DNA of 64,000 nt from Nitrosarchaeum koreense MY1 (GTDB lineage Archaea > Thermoproteota > Nitrososphaeria > Nitrososphaerales > Nitrosopumilaceae): positions 1,399,512 through 1,463,511 of the forward strand of contig NZ_AFPU01000001.1 in assembly GCF_000220175.1 (NCBI RefSeq), given 5' to 3'. This document shows, piece after piece, positions 53,222-61,801 of this stretch; the first letter of the stretch is position 1, and each line of letters begins with the position of its first letter. Position numbers and translations under genes: made by a program. The notes under the pieces were generated by a model that did not search any database, was not told where the DNA came from, and saw nothing but the letters and a program-made list of their open reading frames with translations.

Positions 53222-53799
53222 AAGCCTATTTTCTGAGAAATTGCTTTTAAAATATTTTCATGGACTTCTTGTTTTGATTTAGATGCATCAATAATTTTCC
53301 AATATTCCTTCTTTGCAATAGTTCTATAAATTTTTGATATTTTTCTTAGAAATTCTTCATTTTTTTCAAATTTATCTCTGTTAGTTTTTTTTCTACGAAA
53401 TGATTCTCTTTGAGTCACATCAAGTAAAATTACAAGATCAGCCTTTGGGAGACCATCATCTAGATTTTTTAGCCATTTACTTTTCATTCCATTTGCTAAA
53501 CCATAGATCAGATTTGAGTGATAATATCGATTCATTATCACAATAGAATTTTTTGATTGTGCTGCTAAAATTTCATTTAATTTTTCCCATCTGTTTGCAG
53601 CTAAAAGACAATGAATCACTTGTGGTGGGAATTTTCTTTTACAGTTAAGATATTTTGCAATTTCTTTTCCTACTGGAGTCTTATAATCAGGAAAACTAAA
53701 GGTAGTTGTTTTGATTTTTCTTTGCTTTAATGCTTTTGCCAACAATGCAGTTTGAGTTTTCTTTCCTGCCTGATCTCCGCCCTCAATAACAATTATCAT
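53218..53799 (-). CDS. tmk: Thymidylate (dTMP) kinase-like protein
   Basis: 193 residues of the P-loop kinase fold. Walker A is EGGDQAGKKTQ (7-17), in which the second lysine gives the usual GKxT spacing. The thymidylate region includes FSFPDYKTPVGKEIAKYL, MNRYYHSNLIYGLANG and the lid RESFRRKKTNRDKFE. It converts dTMP to dTDP. It heads the operon and overlaps the HD gene by ATGA. Substrate preference was not tested. Confidence 0.9.
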   Translation of the reverse strand: MIIVIEGGDQAGKKTQTALLAKALKQRKIKTTTFSFPDYKTPVGKEIAKYLNCKRKFPPQVIHCLLAANRWEKLNEILAAQSKNSIVIMNRYYHSNLIYGLANGMKSKWLKNLDDGLPKADLVILLDVTQRESFRRKKTNRDKFEKNEEFLRKISKIYRTIAKKEYWKIIDASKSKQEVHENILKAISQKIGL

Positions 53800-53876
53800 A
53801 AGTTACAAAATCAGAGAAATTAATTGATTAAAAATCTATCAAGGTTTATAACTAAAAATTAAGCACATATCTCAAA

Positions 53877-54269
53877 ATGGGACTAGTTAAATCAATGGCA
53901 AAAGAAATGATCAAAGAAATAGGGAATAAATCTAGAGAATTTTATGAATTTGTTCTACCTCCTGTAGATATGTATCTGGATAATGACAAATTGATATTAA
54001 TAGTTGACATGCCAGGATTTACAAAAAAAGACATAAAATTATCATTAGATGGAAACATTCTCTCCATAAACGCATCAAAAGAAATTTCTGAAGAAAAAAA
54101 TCGCAACATTATCTGCAATCAGAGACCAAATGTCATAGATAAAAAAATCAGATTGCCTATTGAACTTAGAGAAGGAGAAAATGGGATGAGTTCTGCAAAA
54201 TATGATAATGGTGTATTAACAATAATAATTTTAGTTAAAAAACACGGTAAAGATATTCCCATAGAATAA
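53877..54269 (+). CDS. Small heat-shock protein, Hsp20/alpha-crystallin family
   Basis: 130 residues with an alpha-crystallin domain (about 28-122): DMYLDNDKLILIVDMPGFTKKDIKLSLDGNILSINA, and the closing SSAKYDNGVLTIIILVKK strand. A short C-terminal HGKDIPIE carries the IxI-like motif that binds the neighbouring subunit. ATP-independent holdase chaperone. Convergent with the UbiB-like gene, whose stop abuts its stop. Confidence 0.92.
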   Translation: MGLVKSMAKEMIKEIGNKSREFYEFVLPPVDMYLDNDKLILIVDMPGFTKKDIKLSLDGNILSINASKEISEEKNRNIICNQRPNVIDKKIRLPIELREGENGMSSAKYDNGVLTIIILVKKHGKDIPIE

Positions 54270-55817
54270 TTATCGTTTTCTAAATATTGTAAAAATACTC
54301 ATTATTATCAAAGAACCTATTATTCCAGTAATTCCTAGAGATTTATTTGTAGTATACAAAACCGTAGAACCAACAAATATTGCAGATGAAAGTATACTTC
54401 CAGAAAGCAAAACATTGGATTTAGGTTTTGTATGTAGTTGGATTGATCTATTTTCATCAATGAGTTTCTTAAGTTCTGGAGCAATTGAGATAGTGGCATC
54501 AATTGATTTTGCAAATCTTTGAAACGAATATTTGAGTTCTTCAATGTATGCATCTTTGATTAGATGTTCTTCTTGTAAAATTTCTCTCAATACTTTGACA
54601 AATTTAAAATCAACTTTATGTGTTTTGTAAATTCCTTCAATGATAGACGCCATTCTCATGTATAGCGCCAAATTTTTTGGAAGAACAAATGGGAATTTAC
54701 TCATTGTTTTGTTTGCAAGTTCCATCAAACTTTGTACTTCCATCTCATCAGGTTTTTTTCCATGCATTGCGCGAACTGCCAATTCGATTCCTTTTTCTAT
54801 TACTGAACGGTTAAAGTCAGGAGTTAGCATTCCGAGGTCCGCCATTGCGTTAACTGTTCGAGGTGGATCTTTCTCAACTAGGGCAAGATAAAGTCGAATC
54901 AATCTTAATCTAGTATCATTGTCTAATCTCCCAACCATTCCATAATCATAAAGAATCAATTTTCCATCGTCTGTTACTGAAATGTTTCCCGGGTGAGGAT
55001 CTGCATGAAATAAAGAATGATGTAAAAGCATGGTGAAAAAGACCTTATGAACATCAATGACTAGTTTGTGCCTATCAATTCCCTTTTCATCAAGTGCTTC
55101 TATATTGGTAATTTTGATACCAGGAAGGTATTCCATAGTAAGTACATTTTTTGAGGAATAATCATCATACACTGAAGGAATCGCTATGTTGCTTTTCTTC
55201 ATGTCTTGCTTGATTTTTTTGAGATTTGTCGATTCTATCGTATAATCCATCTCTTCATGAATAGTTTCAATAAATTGTGAAAGCATTGCTCTTGCAGAAA
55301 AACGTAAGTTTGGATCTACAAATCTCAATGCCATTGGAAGTATTTTTTTTAAGACTTTAAGATCTTCTTCTACAACTTTTTCAATACCAGGTCTTTTTAC
55401 TTTAATTACAATCTCTTGACCAGATATTCTTCCTCGATAAACTTGACCTAATGATGCACCAGAAAGAGGATTTTGATCTATGCTTTCAAATTTTTCATCA
55501 AGTGGTCCAATGTCATTTTCAATTATCGGTTTTACCAGATCAAATGGAGCTGCTGGAACACTATCTTGTAGCTTGGCAAGTTCTTCCAAGTATGGTTGTG
55601 GTAAAATATCCGCTCTTGATGAAAGCCACTGTCCTAATTTTATGTAAACAGGTCCTAATGAAATGAAAGTGTTTAAAACTTTACGTGCGTTCTTACGATA
55701 TTTTTCTAAATCGGTGTCCTTGCCTTCTGTTTTAACCCACTTTCTTCTATCTTTTCGTAATGCCAAAATTGAAGGTAGTAGTTTGTAAAGTACTGTAATT
55801 GTTCTTACGTTAGACAT
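54270..55817 (-). CDS. ABC1/AarF/UbiB-type atypical kinase
   Basis: 515 residues. Family marks: LGPVYIKLGQWLSSRADILP (KxGQ motif), GASLGQVYRGRISGQEIVIKVKRPGI, and the kinase-like FHADPHPGNISVTDDGKLILYDYGMVG (metal-binding Asp and DFG-like DYG). Two C-terminal membrane helices (about 470-513). In bacteria and mitochondria these regulate quinone synthesis; ammonia-oxidising archaea use menaquinone-like quinones, so a related role is reasonable but unproven. Confidence 0.93.
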   Translation of the reverse strand: MSNVRTITVLYKLLPSILALRKDRRKWVKTEGKDTDLEKYRKNARKVLNTFISLGPVYIKLGQWLSSRADILPQPYLEELAKLQDSVPAAPFDLVKPIIENDIGPLDEKFESIDQNPLSGASLGQVYRGRISGQEIVIKVKRPGIEKVVEEDLKVLKKILPMALRFVDPNLRFSARAMLSQFIETIHEEMDYTIESTNLKKIKQDMKKSNIAIPSVYDDYSSKNVLTMEYLPGIKITNIEALDEKGIDRHKLVIDVHKVFFTMLLHHSLFHADPHPGNISVTDDGKLILYDYGMVGRLDNDTRLRLIRLYLALVEKDPPRTVNAMADLGMLTPDFNRSVIEKGIELAVRAMHGKKPDEMEVQSLMELANKTMSKFPFVLPKNLALYMRMASIIEGIYKTHKVDFKFVKVLREILQEEHLIKDAYIEELKYSFQRFAKSIDATISIAPELKKLIDENRSIQLHTKPKSNVLLSGSILSSAIFVGSTVLYTTNKSLGITGIIGSLIIMSIFTIFRKR

Positions 55818-55819
55818 TA

Positions 55820-56221
55820 CTATTCTAAATAATTTTTAGCTTTTTTTGTTGCAACATACCCAATGTATCCAGCAATAATAGAAGATGTTATAGTAGCTGC
55901 TACAGTTAAGTTTTTGGATTTATTATTCTTAAGAAATAATTTTGCGATTTTTGAACCACCTAAAATTGAACATGCAACTCCAATTAGAATTTCTGGGGCA
56001 TCATATACTAAATGACCAAATGGATCTTTTCTAGGATCAATTTTATCAGTATGAACTAGAAATTTATCATCATATTCTCTTATGTGCAAATTACCATATC
56101 GATATTGTTTATTTGCGCCATTTTTTTGTCCAAGCATAGTTTCATGTGCCCCATCTATCATGAATTCTCTTAACTCCTTTGGTACTTCAAACTCATCTAT
56201 TGGCATAAACGCAAGATCCAT
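55820..56221 (-). CDS. Hypothetical protein with two C-terminal membrane helices
   Basis: 133 residues. The first 70 are soluble (FEVPKELREFMIDGAHETMLGQ, QYRYGNLHIREYDDKFLVH). Two hydrophobic segments follow (about 80-95 and 110-127), with a basic tail KKAKNYLE. No family is recognised. It lies 2 bp from the UbiB-like gene on the same strand, with probable cotranscription. Confidence 0.6.
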   Translation of the reverse strand: MDLAFMPIDEFEVPKELREFMIDGAHETMLGQKNGANKQYRYGNLHIREYDDKFLVHTDKIDPRKDPFGHLVYDAPEILIGVACSILGGSKIAKLFLKNNKSKNLTVAATITSSIIAGYIGYVATKKAKNYLE

Positions 56222-56286
56222 TATTCGTTTATAATCTTAGCCATAATAAAATTAAAAAATTTTCATATTTTTTATGCCTAAAAAAT

Positions 56287-56487
56287 TTATTTTTTAGATT
56301 TTGATTCTTTTATTCTCTCTTTTCCAAATAATACAAAACTTGCAATGAATACAATCAACATAGAAATTCCAGTAATATAAGCAAAATTAAATCCAATTCC
56401 AAGAAGATTTGTTTCATAATTAGAAATTAAATAGGTAGCAGCCAATAAGAGCATACCAACGATTGTCAATTTTTGATGATTTCGCAT
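56287..56487 (-). CDS. Small two-helix membrane protein, 66 residues
   Basis: Two membrane helices (about 8-26 and 33-54), basic start MRNHQKL and a Lys/Glu-rich tail (FGKERIKESKSKK). No family is recognised. It lies in a run of small membrane proteins on the minus strand. Confidence 0.6.
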   Translation of the reverse strand: MRNHQKLTIVGMLLLAATYLISNYETNLLGIGFNFAYITGISMLIVFIASFVLFGKERIKESKSKK

Positions 56488-56535
56488 TATTTTTAATTTT
56501 TTTCTATGTATATGAATTTAGAAATAAAAAAGGAT

Positions 56536-56604
56536 TCAGAGAAATGGTGTTGTTATGAATCCAACTATACTACCAACTAGAAATAGAAATATGCTATTTG
56601 CCAT
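56536..56604 (-). CDS. Possible 22-residue membrane miniprotein
   Basis: A start at 56604 gives MANSIFLFLVGSIVGFITTP and two more residues before TGA: a single hydrophobic helix. It is the only feature seen in the 196-bp gap 56488-56683. The short length makes chance likely; only conservation would settle it. Confidence 0.25.
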   Translation of the reverse strand: MANSIFLFLVGSIVGFITTPFL

Positions 56605-56683
56605 GCCTGATTCATATCATCTCAACTTAATCATATAACAATAATGCAAATGTCCCAGAATAGGGAATTAGAATTGATCGAGC

Positions 56684-57016
56684 TTAAGGCGGGGAATTCA
56701 CCGTAGAAAGTTTTTTTATAACTTGTTCAAGTTCCACTTTATTATCATTAATTACTCGTTTTAGAACTGAGATCTCTTGGTTTAGTTGGTTTAAACTAGA
56801 ATTATCAGAATTAATCAGTTTGTCTTCTAATTCTAAAAGCAGTTGTTGATTATACTGGTTAATTTTTTCTAGTTCTTCTTTGTAGATTTGTAATTTTTCG
56901 TATGGATCTGATTGCTCAAGAGTTTCTGGAGAATTTTGATTTGCAATATAACCAAAAAAGATCACTATGCTTCCTATAGCTAAAACTACAATCATGACAA
57001 TAATAGATAATCTCAT
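56684..57016 (-). CDS. Membrane-anchored coiled-coil protein
   Basis: 110 residues: an N-terminal membrane helix (about 3-24), then a long coiled coil (about 38-105) with heptads in EKLQIYKEELEKINQYNQQLLLELEDKLI and LNQEISVLKRVINDNKVELEQVIKKL. No enzymatic domain. Perhaps an outward- or inward-pointing stalk or spacer. Upstream on the same strand are an exported protein and an ABC system; a link is only positional. Confidence 0.7.
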   Translation of the reverse strand: MRLSIIVMIVVLAIGSIVIFFGYIANQNSPETLEQSDPYEKLQIYKEELEKINQYNQQLLLELEDKLINSDNSSLNQLNQEISVLKRVINDNKVELEQVIKKLSTVNSPP

Positions 57017-57060
57017 TTTAAACAGTTCTTTTTCTATTATTTCTAATTTAAAATTTAATT

Positions 57061-58362
57061 TTAACTGGTCTGAATTTTTGATTTTTTACGCCTACGAATC
57101 ACATAGAGTCCTATTATAGCTGCTACTATTAATGGAATAATAAACATAAAACTATTATCAGATTGAACTTTTTCTGGTTCTTTTACAAATATTGTTGCAT
57201 CATGTGTATACAATATTTCATCTCTGACACTATCTTTGTATCTTACAGTTAGTTTGATATTATGTTCTCCATATCTTGGCTCACCATCAAATTCTAATGG
57301 AATGTTAAATGGCACAGGTGAATCAATTTCAATTTCATCAATAAATTGAGTTTTTGTTTTAATATTTGAATCTCCCTTAGGTTCAATTGTAACAAAACTA
57401 AACACTGCATTTTCGTTTCCTTCGTTTATTATTTCTCCAACAACCATTTGTGTATTAGATAGTTCAATTACTCCTACATCATACATGTTAAGTTCAATCA
57501 ATCCTTTAATGTAAAAATCAACAATTTTAGAAATAGTTTGTAAATCACCATGTGCATTATAGAATTGAATAGATAATGGAATTCGTAATGTATCTTGTTG
57601 AAGATTTCCAGGTACGTATACTGTAGCAGTAAGATATCTTGATGATTTTGGATTTATGTTGCCAACATCCCAATTAGATTCTAAGATTACTACGTTTTCA
57701 ACATTGGTAGTTGATGATGAAGTTGATGCAAGTTCTGTTTGAGTGTTAGTAGCTACGATATCCACACTAGATAATGGTGCAGTTCCATCATTTGTAATTT
57801 CAATCACAACATTGTTTGATTTTAAAGATGTGAGAAATGGATCCAATGCCTTAACATTGATTATGCTATCGCCTGTAACTTTAAAGGTAAATTCAGAAAA
57901 TGAAGTTCTAACTCCTGATTCTCTTATTCTAGAATAATCAACTTTAACAGTACCGGGATACTGTTTAATTTGAATATTTTTATCAATATTAACATTAAAT
58001 GTCATATAGAAAGTATCGCCAGCCAATGAATTGGAATCACTATTAGCAGTTATTAGTGAACCAGGACCATCTGCTGAAGAAAATCCAACTGGAAGAGATA
58101 GTTGGCCTTTGATTCCAGTAATATCTTGTGTTCCTACATTTGCAAATACTACAGTAAATGGGACATTATCATCGCCAGGATCAATTTCAATTTTATTGTT
58201 AAATGTTCCAAAATATCCTTCTAGGAATTTTACATCTCCAAACTCTCTTTCAAATGGCGATTGACCAAAACCACCAGATTTGATTTGAGCGTATGAATCA
58301 TCAATAATTAATGGAATGAGCAACAACATACTTAATGAAAATAAAATTTTGTAATTTATCAT
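57061..58362 (-). CDS. Exported CARDB/S-layer-type protein of an ABC system
   Basis: 433 residues: a signal peptide (1-25, ending SYAQIK), two or three adhesion-like beta-sandwich domains (COG1361-type: VPFTVVFANVGTQDITGIKGQLSL; NVVIEITNDGTAPLSSVDIV; NTQMVVGEIINEGNENAVFSFV) and a C-terminal membrane helix (about 404-424) with RRRKK. It is the last gene of an operon: permease, ATPase, this protein, with ATGA overlap to the ATPase. It probably serves as the outside partner of the transporter. Confidence 0.82.
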   Translation of the reverse strand: MINYKILFSLSMLLLIPLIIDDSYAQIKSGGFGQSPFEREFGDVKFLEGYFGTFNNKIEIDPGDDNVPFTVVFANVGTQDITGIKGQLSLPVGFSSADGPGSLITANSDSNSLAGDTFYMTFNVNIDKNIQIKQYPGTVKVDYSRIRESGVRTSFSEFTFKVTGDSIINVKALDPFLTSLKSNNVVIEITNDGTAPLSSVDIVATNTQTELASTSSSTTNVENVVILESNWDVGNINPKSSRYLTATVYVPGNLQQDTLRIPLSIQFYNAHGDLQTISKIVDFYIKGLIELNMYDVGVIELSNTQMVVGEIINEGNENAVFSFVTIEPKGDSNIKTKTQFIDEIEIDSPVPFNIPLEFDGEPRYGEHNIKLTVRYKDSVRDEILYTHDATIFVKEPEKVQSDNSFMFIIPLIVAAIIGLYVIRRRKKSKIQTS

Positions 58363-59006
58363 ACTAAAACCTCCAATTCAGATGGTTGATTTCCCTCAGA
58401 TGCTTTTCCATCTTTGATTGTAATTACTCGATCAGCATCTCCAAAATGTTGTTGATCATGAGTAACAATGATGAATGTTTGATTCAGTTCTTTTGCCATC
58501 GATTTCATCAAATCAACAATTATTTTAGAAGTTACAGAATCCAAATTACCAGTTGGTTCATCAGCTAAAACAATTGAAGGATGATTTATCAAACCTCTAG
58601 CAATTGCTGCTCTTTGTGCTTGTCCACCTGAAATTTTATTTGCTCTTTTGTTAATTTGATTCTCTAATCCAACTGCTTTCAATAATTCTCTAGCATTTTT
58701 TTCAGCAGATTCAGTAGTTCCAGCAATTTCTCTTGGCAGTAATACATTTTCAAGAACAGTCAGATCAGTTAAAAGATTTGAAAATTGGAAAATGAATCCT
58801 AATTTTTTATTTCTAAATGTTGAGATTTGATTGTCAGATAAATTTGATGTGTCTGTTCCATCTATGAAGACCTTACCATTTGTAGGACGATCTAAAAGAC
58901 CTATCATGTTAAGTAAAGTAGATTTTCCAGAGCCAGAACTACCTACAATTAATACAAATTCTCCTTTTTCAATTGAAAATGATACATTATCTAGGGCTTT
59001 TACCAT
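58359..59006 (-). CDS. ABC transporter ATPase, MacB/LolD-like
   Basis: 215 residues from the first ATG, with Walker A GSSGSGKST, signature SGGQAQRAAIARGL, Walker B VLADEPTGNLD and His switch VTHDQQH. The first residues VKALDNVSFSIEKGEF are preceded in frame by 19 codons that supply the family's missing N-terminus (LEINNLSKIYG), starting at a CTG (59061-59063) with GGAGG 9 bases upstream; the true start may be there. It drives the permease encoded just before it, overlapping or adjacent to its stop. Confidence 0.95.
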   Translation of the reverse strand: MVKALDNVSFSIEKGEFVLIVGSSGSGKSTLLNMIGLLDRPTNGKVFIDGTDTSNLSDNQISTFRNKKLGFIFQFSNLLTDLTVLENVLLPREIAGTTESAEKNARELLKAVGLENQINKRANKISGGQAQRAAIARGLINHPSIVLADEPTGNLDSVTSKIIVDLMKSMAKELNQTFIIVTHDQQHFGDADRVITIKDGKASEGNQPSELEVLV

Positions 59007-59055
59007 ATTTTCGCCAGCGCCATAAATTTTACTTAAATTATTAATTTCAAGTACT

Positions 59056-60243
59056 TTAGACAGTTCTCATTGCCTCCACAGGTAATAATTTAGTCGCCCT
59101 ATACGATGGATATAATGAAGCAATTATTGCTAATATAAAAGACATTACTGCAGTTTGAATAATTTTTTCCCAGTTGTAACTTACTTCCAACGGGAGGCTA
59201 TTATTGAATGACATTTTAGTCTCCTTTGCATAAAATGTATAACCTAAGCCTGCTGCAGTACCAACCCCAGCACCTATTGCACCAATTATCATTCCTTGAA
59301 AAATAAAAATAACCAAGATGTCTTTTCGCGTAGCACCAATTGATCTCATTACTCCTATTTCTCTAGTTTTTCCATTAACTAACATCATTTGAATTGTAAC
59401 AATAGCAAATGCCGATGACATCATTCCAAAATAGCCAATCATGTTTATCATAGCAATACCAGATCTAAAACCAGCTAATTGCTCTTCAGCTGATTCTTCT
59501 ATTGTTTCTGCAATAAAATCGTCATTGGGAAAAGCAGCTAAAAAGAAATTTTTAACATCATCTGCTTTAGTTGGATCATTTAGTTTTACCATTATTGAAC
59601 CTGATTCACCGTTTCTATTCATCATGTCACGTAAAGTATCAATGTGTACAACGACACTATAATCAAAGCCTTGTCCACCTGGTGATTGTGCTATACCAGT
59701 AACTACAAACCTTCTAATTTGATCTTGACCATATCTATCAACAATTTTTAATTTTAGACTATCACCTACTTCAGCGCCACCAATATCTCGTGCAACATTA
59801 GAACCTAATACAATTGAATTTTTAGCAAAAACATATTGTCCATCTGTTATAGTTTCATGAACTGTGGAGGCTTGAATATCTCTAAATGGATCAACACCCA
59901 CAATAGGAATTCTTGTTTCTTCATGTAATGTACCAAATTTTGTCATATTGATTGATGCACTTGATGATAACCGGGGAGTAGCTGCTTCTACATACGGGAT
60001 TCTTTCAAACCAACTAACTAATGCTTGATCAGACTTGTCGATATAGTCTTCTTCATCTGTGATTAGAACATTCCCATTTCTATAATTTGAGATATCTCTA
60101 ACAATTGCATCAAACAATCCCTGAAAAATTACAAAATTTACATGAATTACCAAAATTCCAATAGTAACAGCTAAAACAGCTCCGATTAAACTTCCTTTTT
60201 TATTAAATAGCATTCTTTTTGCTAATCGTAATCGATATTCCAT
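59056..60243 (-). CDS. ABC transporter permease, FtsX/MacB family
   Basis: 395 residues: one N-terminal membrane helix (about 17-37), an extracytoplasmic MacB-like periplasmic core domain (about 45-255), and three C-terminal helices (about 265-285, 310-335, 360-380) ending YPSYRATKLLPVEAMRTV, the family's cytoplasmic tail. Such systems move lipoproteins, peptides or envelope components or act by mechanotransmission. First gene of the operon, divergent from an Lrp-like regulator. Confidence 0.93.
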   Translation of the reverse strand: MEYRLRLAKRMLFNKKGSLIGAVLAVTIGILVIHVNFVIFQGLFDAIVRDISNYRNGNVLITDEEDYIDKSDQALVSWFERIPYVEAATPRLSSSASINMTKFGTLHEETRIPIVGVDPFRDIQASTVHETITDGQYVFAKNSIVLGSNVARDIGGAEVGDSLKLKIVDRYGQDQIRRFVVTGIAQSPGGQGFDYSVVVHIDTLRDMMNRNGESGSIMVKLNDPTKADDVKNFFLAAFPNDDFIAETIEESAEEQLAGFRSGIAMINMIGYFGMMSSAFAIVTIQMMLVNGKTREIGVMRSIGATRKDILVIFIFQGMIIGAIGAGVGTAAGLGYTFYAKETKMSFNNSLPLEVSYNWEKIIQTAVMSFILAIIASLYPSYRATKLLPVEAMRTV

Positions 60244-60247
60244 AAGA

Positions 60248-60302
60248 AGACTAAAAATAGTCTGATATTTAATGTATATTATCTATAGTGCTAACAGTAT
60301 AG
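60248..60302. promoter_or_regulatory. Two dyads between the ABC operon and the Lrp-like regulator
   Basis: AGACTA-AAAA-TAGTCT (60248-60263) is a perfect dyad 5-20 bp before the permease start. CTATAGTG and CAGTATAG (60283-60302) form a 20-bp imperfect dyad further upstream. Both lie in the 117-bp shared intergenic region. They are plausible operators for the divergent regulator. Confidence 0.4.
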
Positions 60303-60360
60303 ACATTTTTATATCTTATTAGTTAATTGTATACAACATGAAATTGATTCAGGTGACATA

Positions 60361-61263
60361 TTGGACAATTTAGATATCAAAATTCTAAGTAGATTACTAA
60401 ATAATTGCCGAGAATCCGATAGACAGATTGGAAAGGAGTTAGGAATATCAGGTGGAGCAATTAGGGCACGTATTAAAAAAATGCAGGAATCCAAAATAAT
60501 TGAGAAGTTTACGATTAAAGTTGAACCTCCAATTTTAGGACTAGGTGTTTTGTATATTGTGGTATCAGGACAAAACATCAAAGATATTTTAGAACAAATC
60601 AGGTTAGTCGGAGAACCATTTTTTGTTGTGCCATGTGTTGGTGGAATCACAGTGTGTAGTATAGTAATAAAAGAAAATTTACAACAAAAAATAGAACTTG
60701 CAAATAAACTAATGAAGGATGTAAGAGTACTATCAATTTTTGAAGCAGAAAGTCCAGGATATAGTTCTAATCTAACTAAAACAGATCTAGAAATTTTAGA
60801 ATATTTGATAAAAGAACCAAGACAAAAAATTGAAAAAATAGCGAAAGAAATGTCAATGTCTACAAAAACAGTTACAAGATGTATTGACAAATTACAAAAA
60901 AATAATGGTATTCAATTTACATTAATTTACAATCCAAGAAAAATTGAAGGTTTTATTTCACATGCCATACTTGCATGGATTGATGGAAATCTTAAAGAAA
61001 CATTGGATAAAATGAATAGTGAACTTTCTGAATCATTTATACAGATACCATTTATTGCGAAAAACCAAATAGTGTTATTCATGTATAGTCATGACATTTT
61101 TGAAATGGATGAATTAGCTAAAATAGTTAGAAACATGAATGGAGTAAAATCTGCAGATTTATTCATACCAAAAGAGATATCATTTCCAATGAAATGGTTA
61201 GAACAAGCTATCAATATTGCTAAAAAATCTCCAACACTACATATTTCATATCAAACAAATTAA
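60361..61263 (+). CDS. Lrp/AsnC-like regulator with two winged helices
   Basis: 300 residues. The first AsnC-type HTH (about 1-50: DIKILSRLLNNCRESDRQIGKELGISGGAIRARIKKM) is followed by an RAM-like beta-alpha domain, then a second HTH (about 140-190: DLEILEYLIKEPRQKIEKIAKEMSMSTKTVTRCID) and a second sensor domain (about 190-280). This doubled architecture is common in Nitrososphaerota. The start is TTG. Divergent from the ABC operon; small effector unknown, often an amino acid. Confidence 0.9.
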   Translation: MDNLDIKILSRLLNNCRESDRQIGKELGISGGAIRARIKKMQESKIIEKFTIKVEPPILGLGVLYIVVSGQNIKDILEQIRLVGEPFFVVPCVGGITVCSIVIKENLQQKIELANKLMKDVRVLSIFEAESPGYSSNLTKTDLEILEYLIKEPRQKIEKIAKEMSMSTKTVTRCIDKLQKNNGIQFTLIYNPRKIEGFISHAILAWIDGNLKETLDKMNSELSESFIQIPFIAKNQIVLFMYSHDIFEMDELAKIVRNMNGVKSADLFIPKEISFPMKWLEQAINIAKKSPTLHISYQTN

Positions 61264-61288
61264 ATATTAATCAAATTATGAATCAAAC

Positions 61289-61801
61289 ATGAAGAAGAAA
61301 ATCTATGAAGGTAAAATATTAGGTCTTAGTATTTATGATTTAGTAATTGAAGGTAGAAAAGTAAAACGTGAGATGATAGAACATAGAGGTGCAGCAGCAA
61401 TTTTAGCATTTGACGAAAACAATAAACTGATACTTGTAAAACAACATAGATATCCTCATGGTTATGTAATTGAAATTCCAGCAGGAACATTAGAAAAAAA
61501 AGAAAACCCAAAGAAATGTGCTTTTAGAGAATTAGAAGAAGAAACAGGGTACAGTGCTAAAAAAATGACTCCATTAATCACGTATTATCCCTCTATAGGG
61601 TACAATACTGAGGCTATTCATTGTTTTGTGGCCTCTGGAATAAAGAAAATTACAGATTTGAAGCTAGATGAAGATGAAATATTATCTGTAGTAAAGATGG
61701 ATTTTAAAAAAGTAATTACGATGATAAAAAATGGAAAAATTCAAGATTCAAAGACAATTTGTGCAGTTTTAACATATGCATTAAAAAATAAATTAAATTA
61801 A
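61289..61801 (+). CDS. Nudix hydrolase, ADP-ribose pyrophosphatase-like
   Basis: 170 residues. The Nudix box is complete: GTLEKKENPKKCAFRELEEE continuing TGYSA (near residues 70-92), with the upstream ILVKQHRYPHGYVIEIPAG segment of the ADP-ribose subgroup. It hydrolyses a nucleoside diphosphate linked to X, most likely ADP-ribose. It lies 26 bp after the Lrp-like gene on the same strand; its stop abuts the convergent PhoU-like gene. Confidence 0.93.
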   Translation: MKKKIYEGKILGLSIYDLVIEGRKVKREMIEHRGAAAILAFDENNKLILVKQHRYPHGYVIEIPAGTLEKKENPKKCAFRELEEETGYSAKKMTPLITYYPSIGYNTEAIHCFVASGIKKITDLKLDEDEILSVVKMDFKKVITMIKNGKIQDSKTICAVLTYALKNKLN

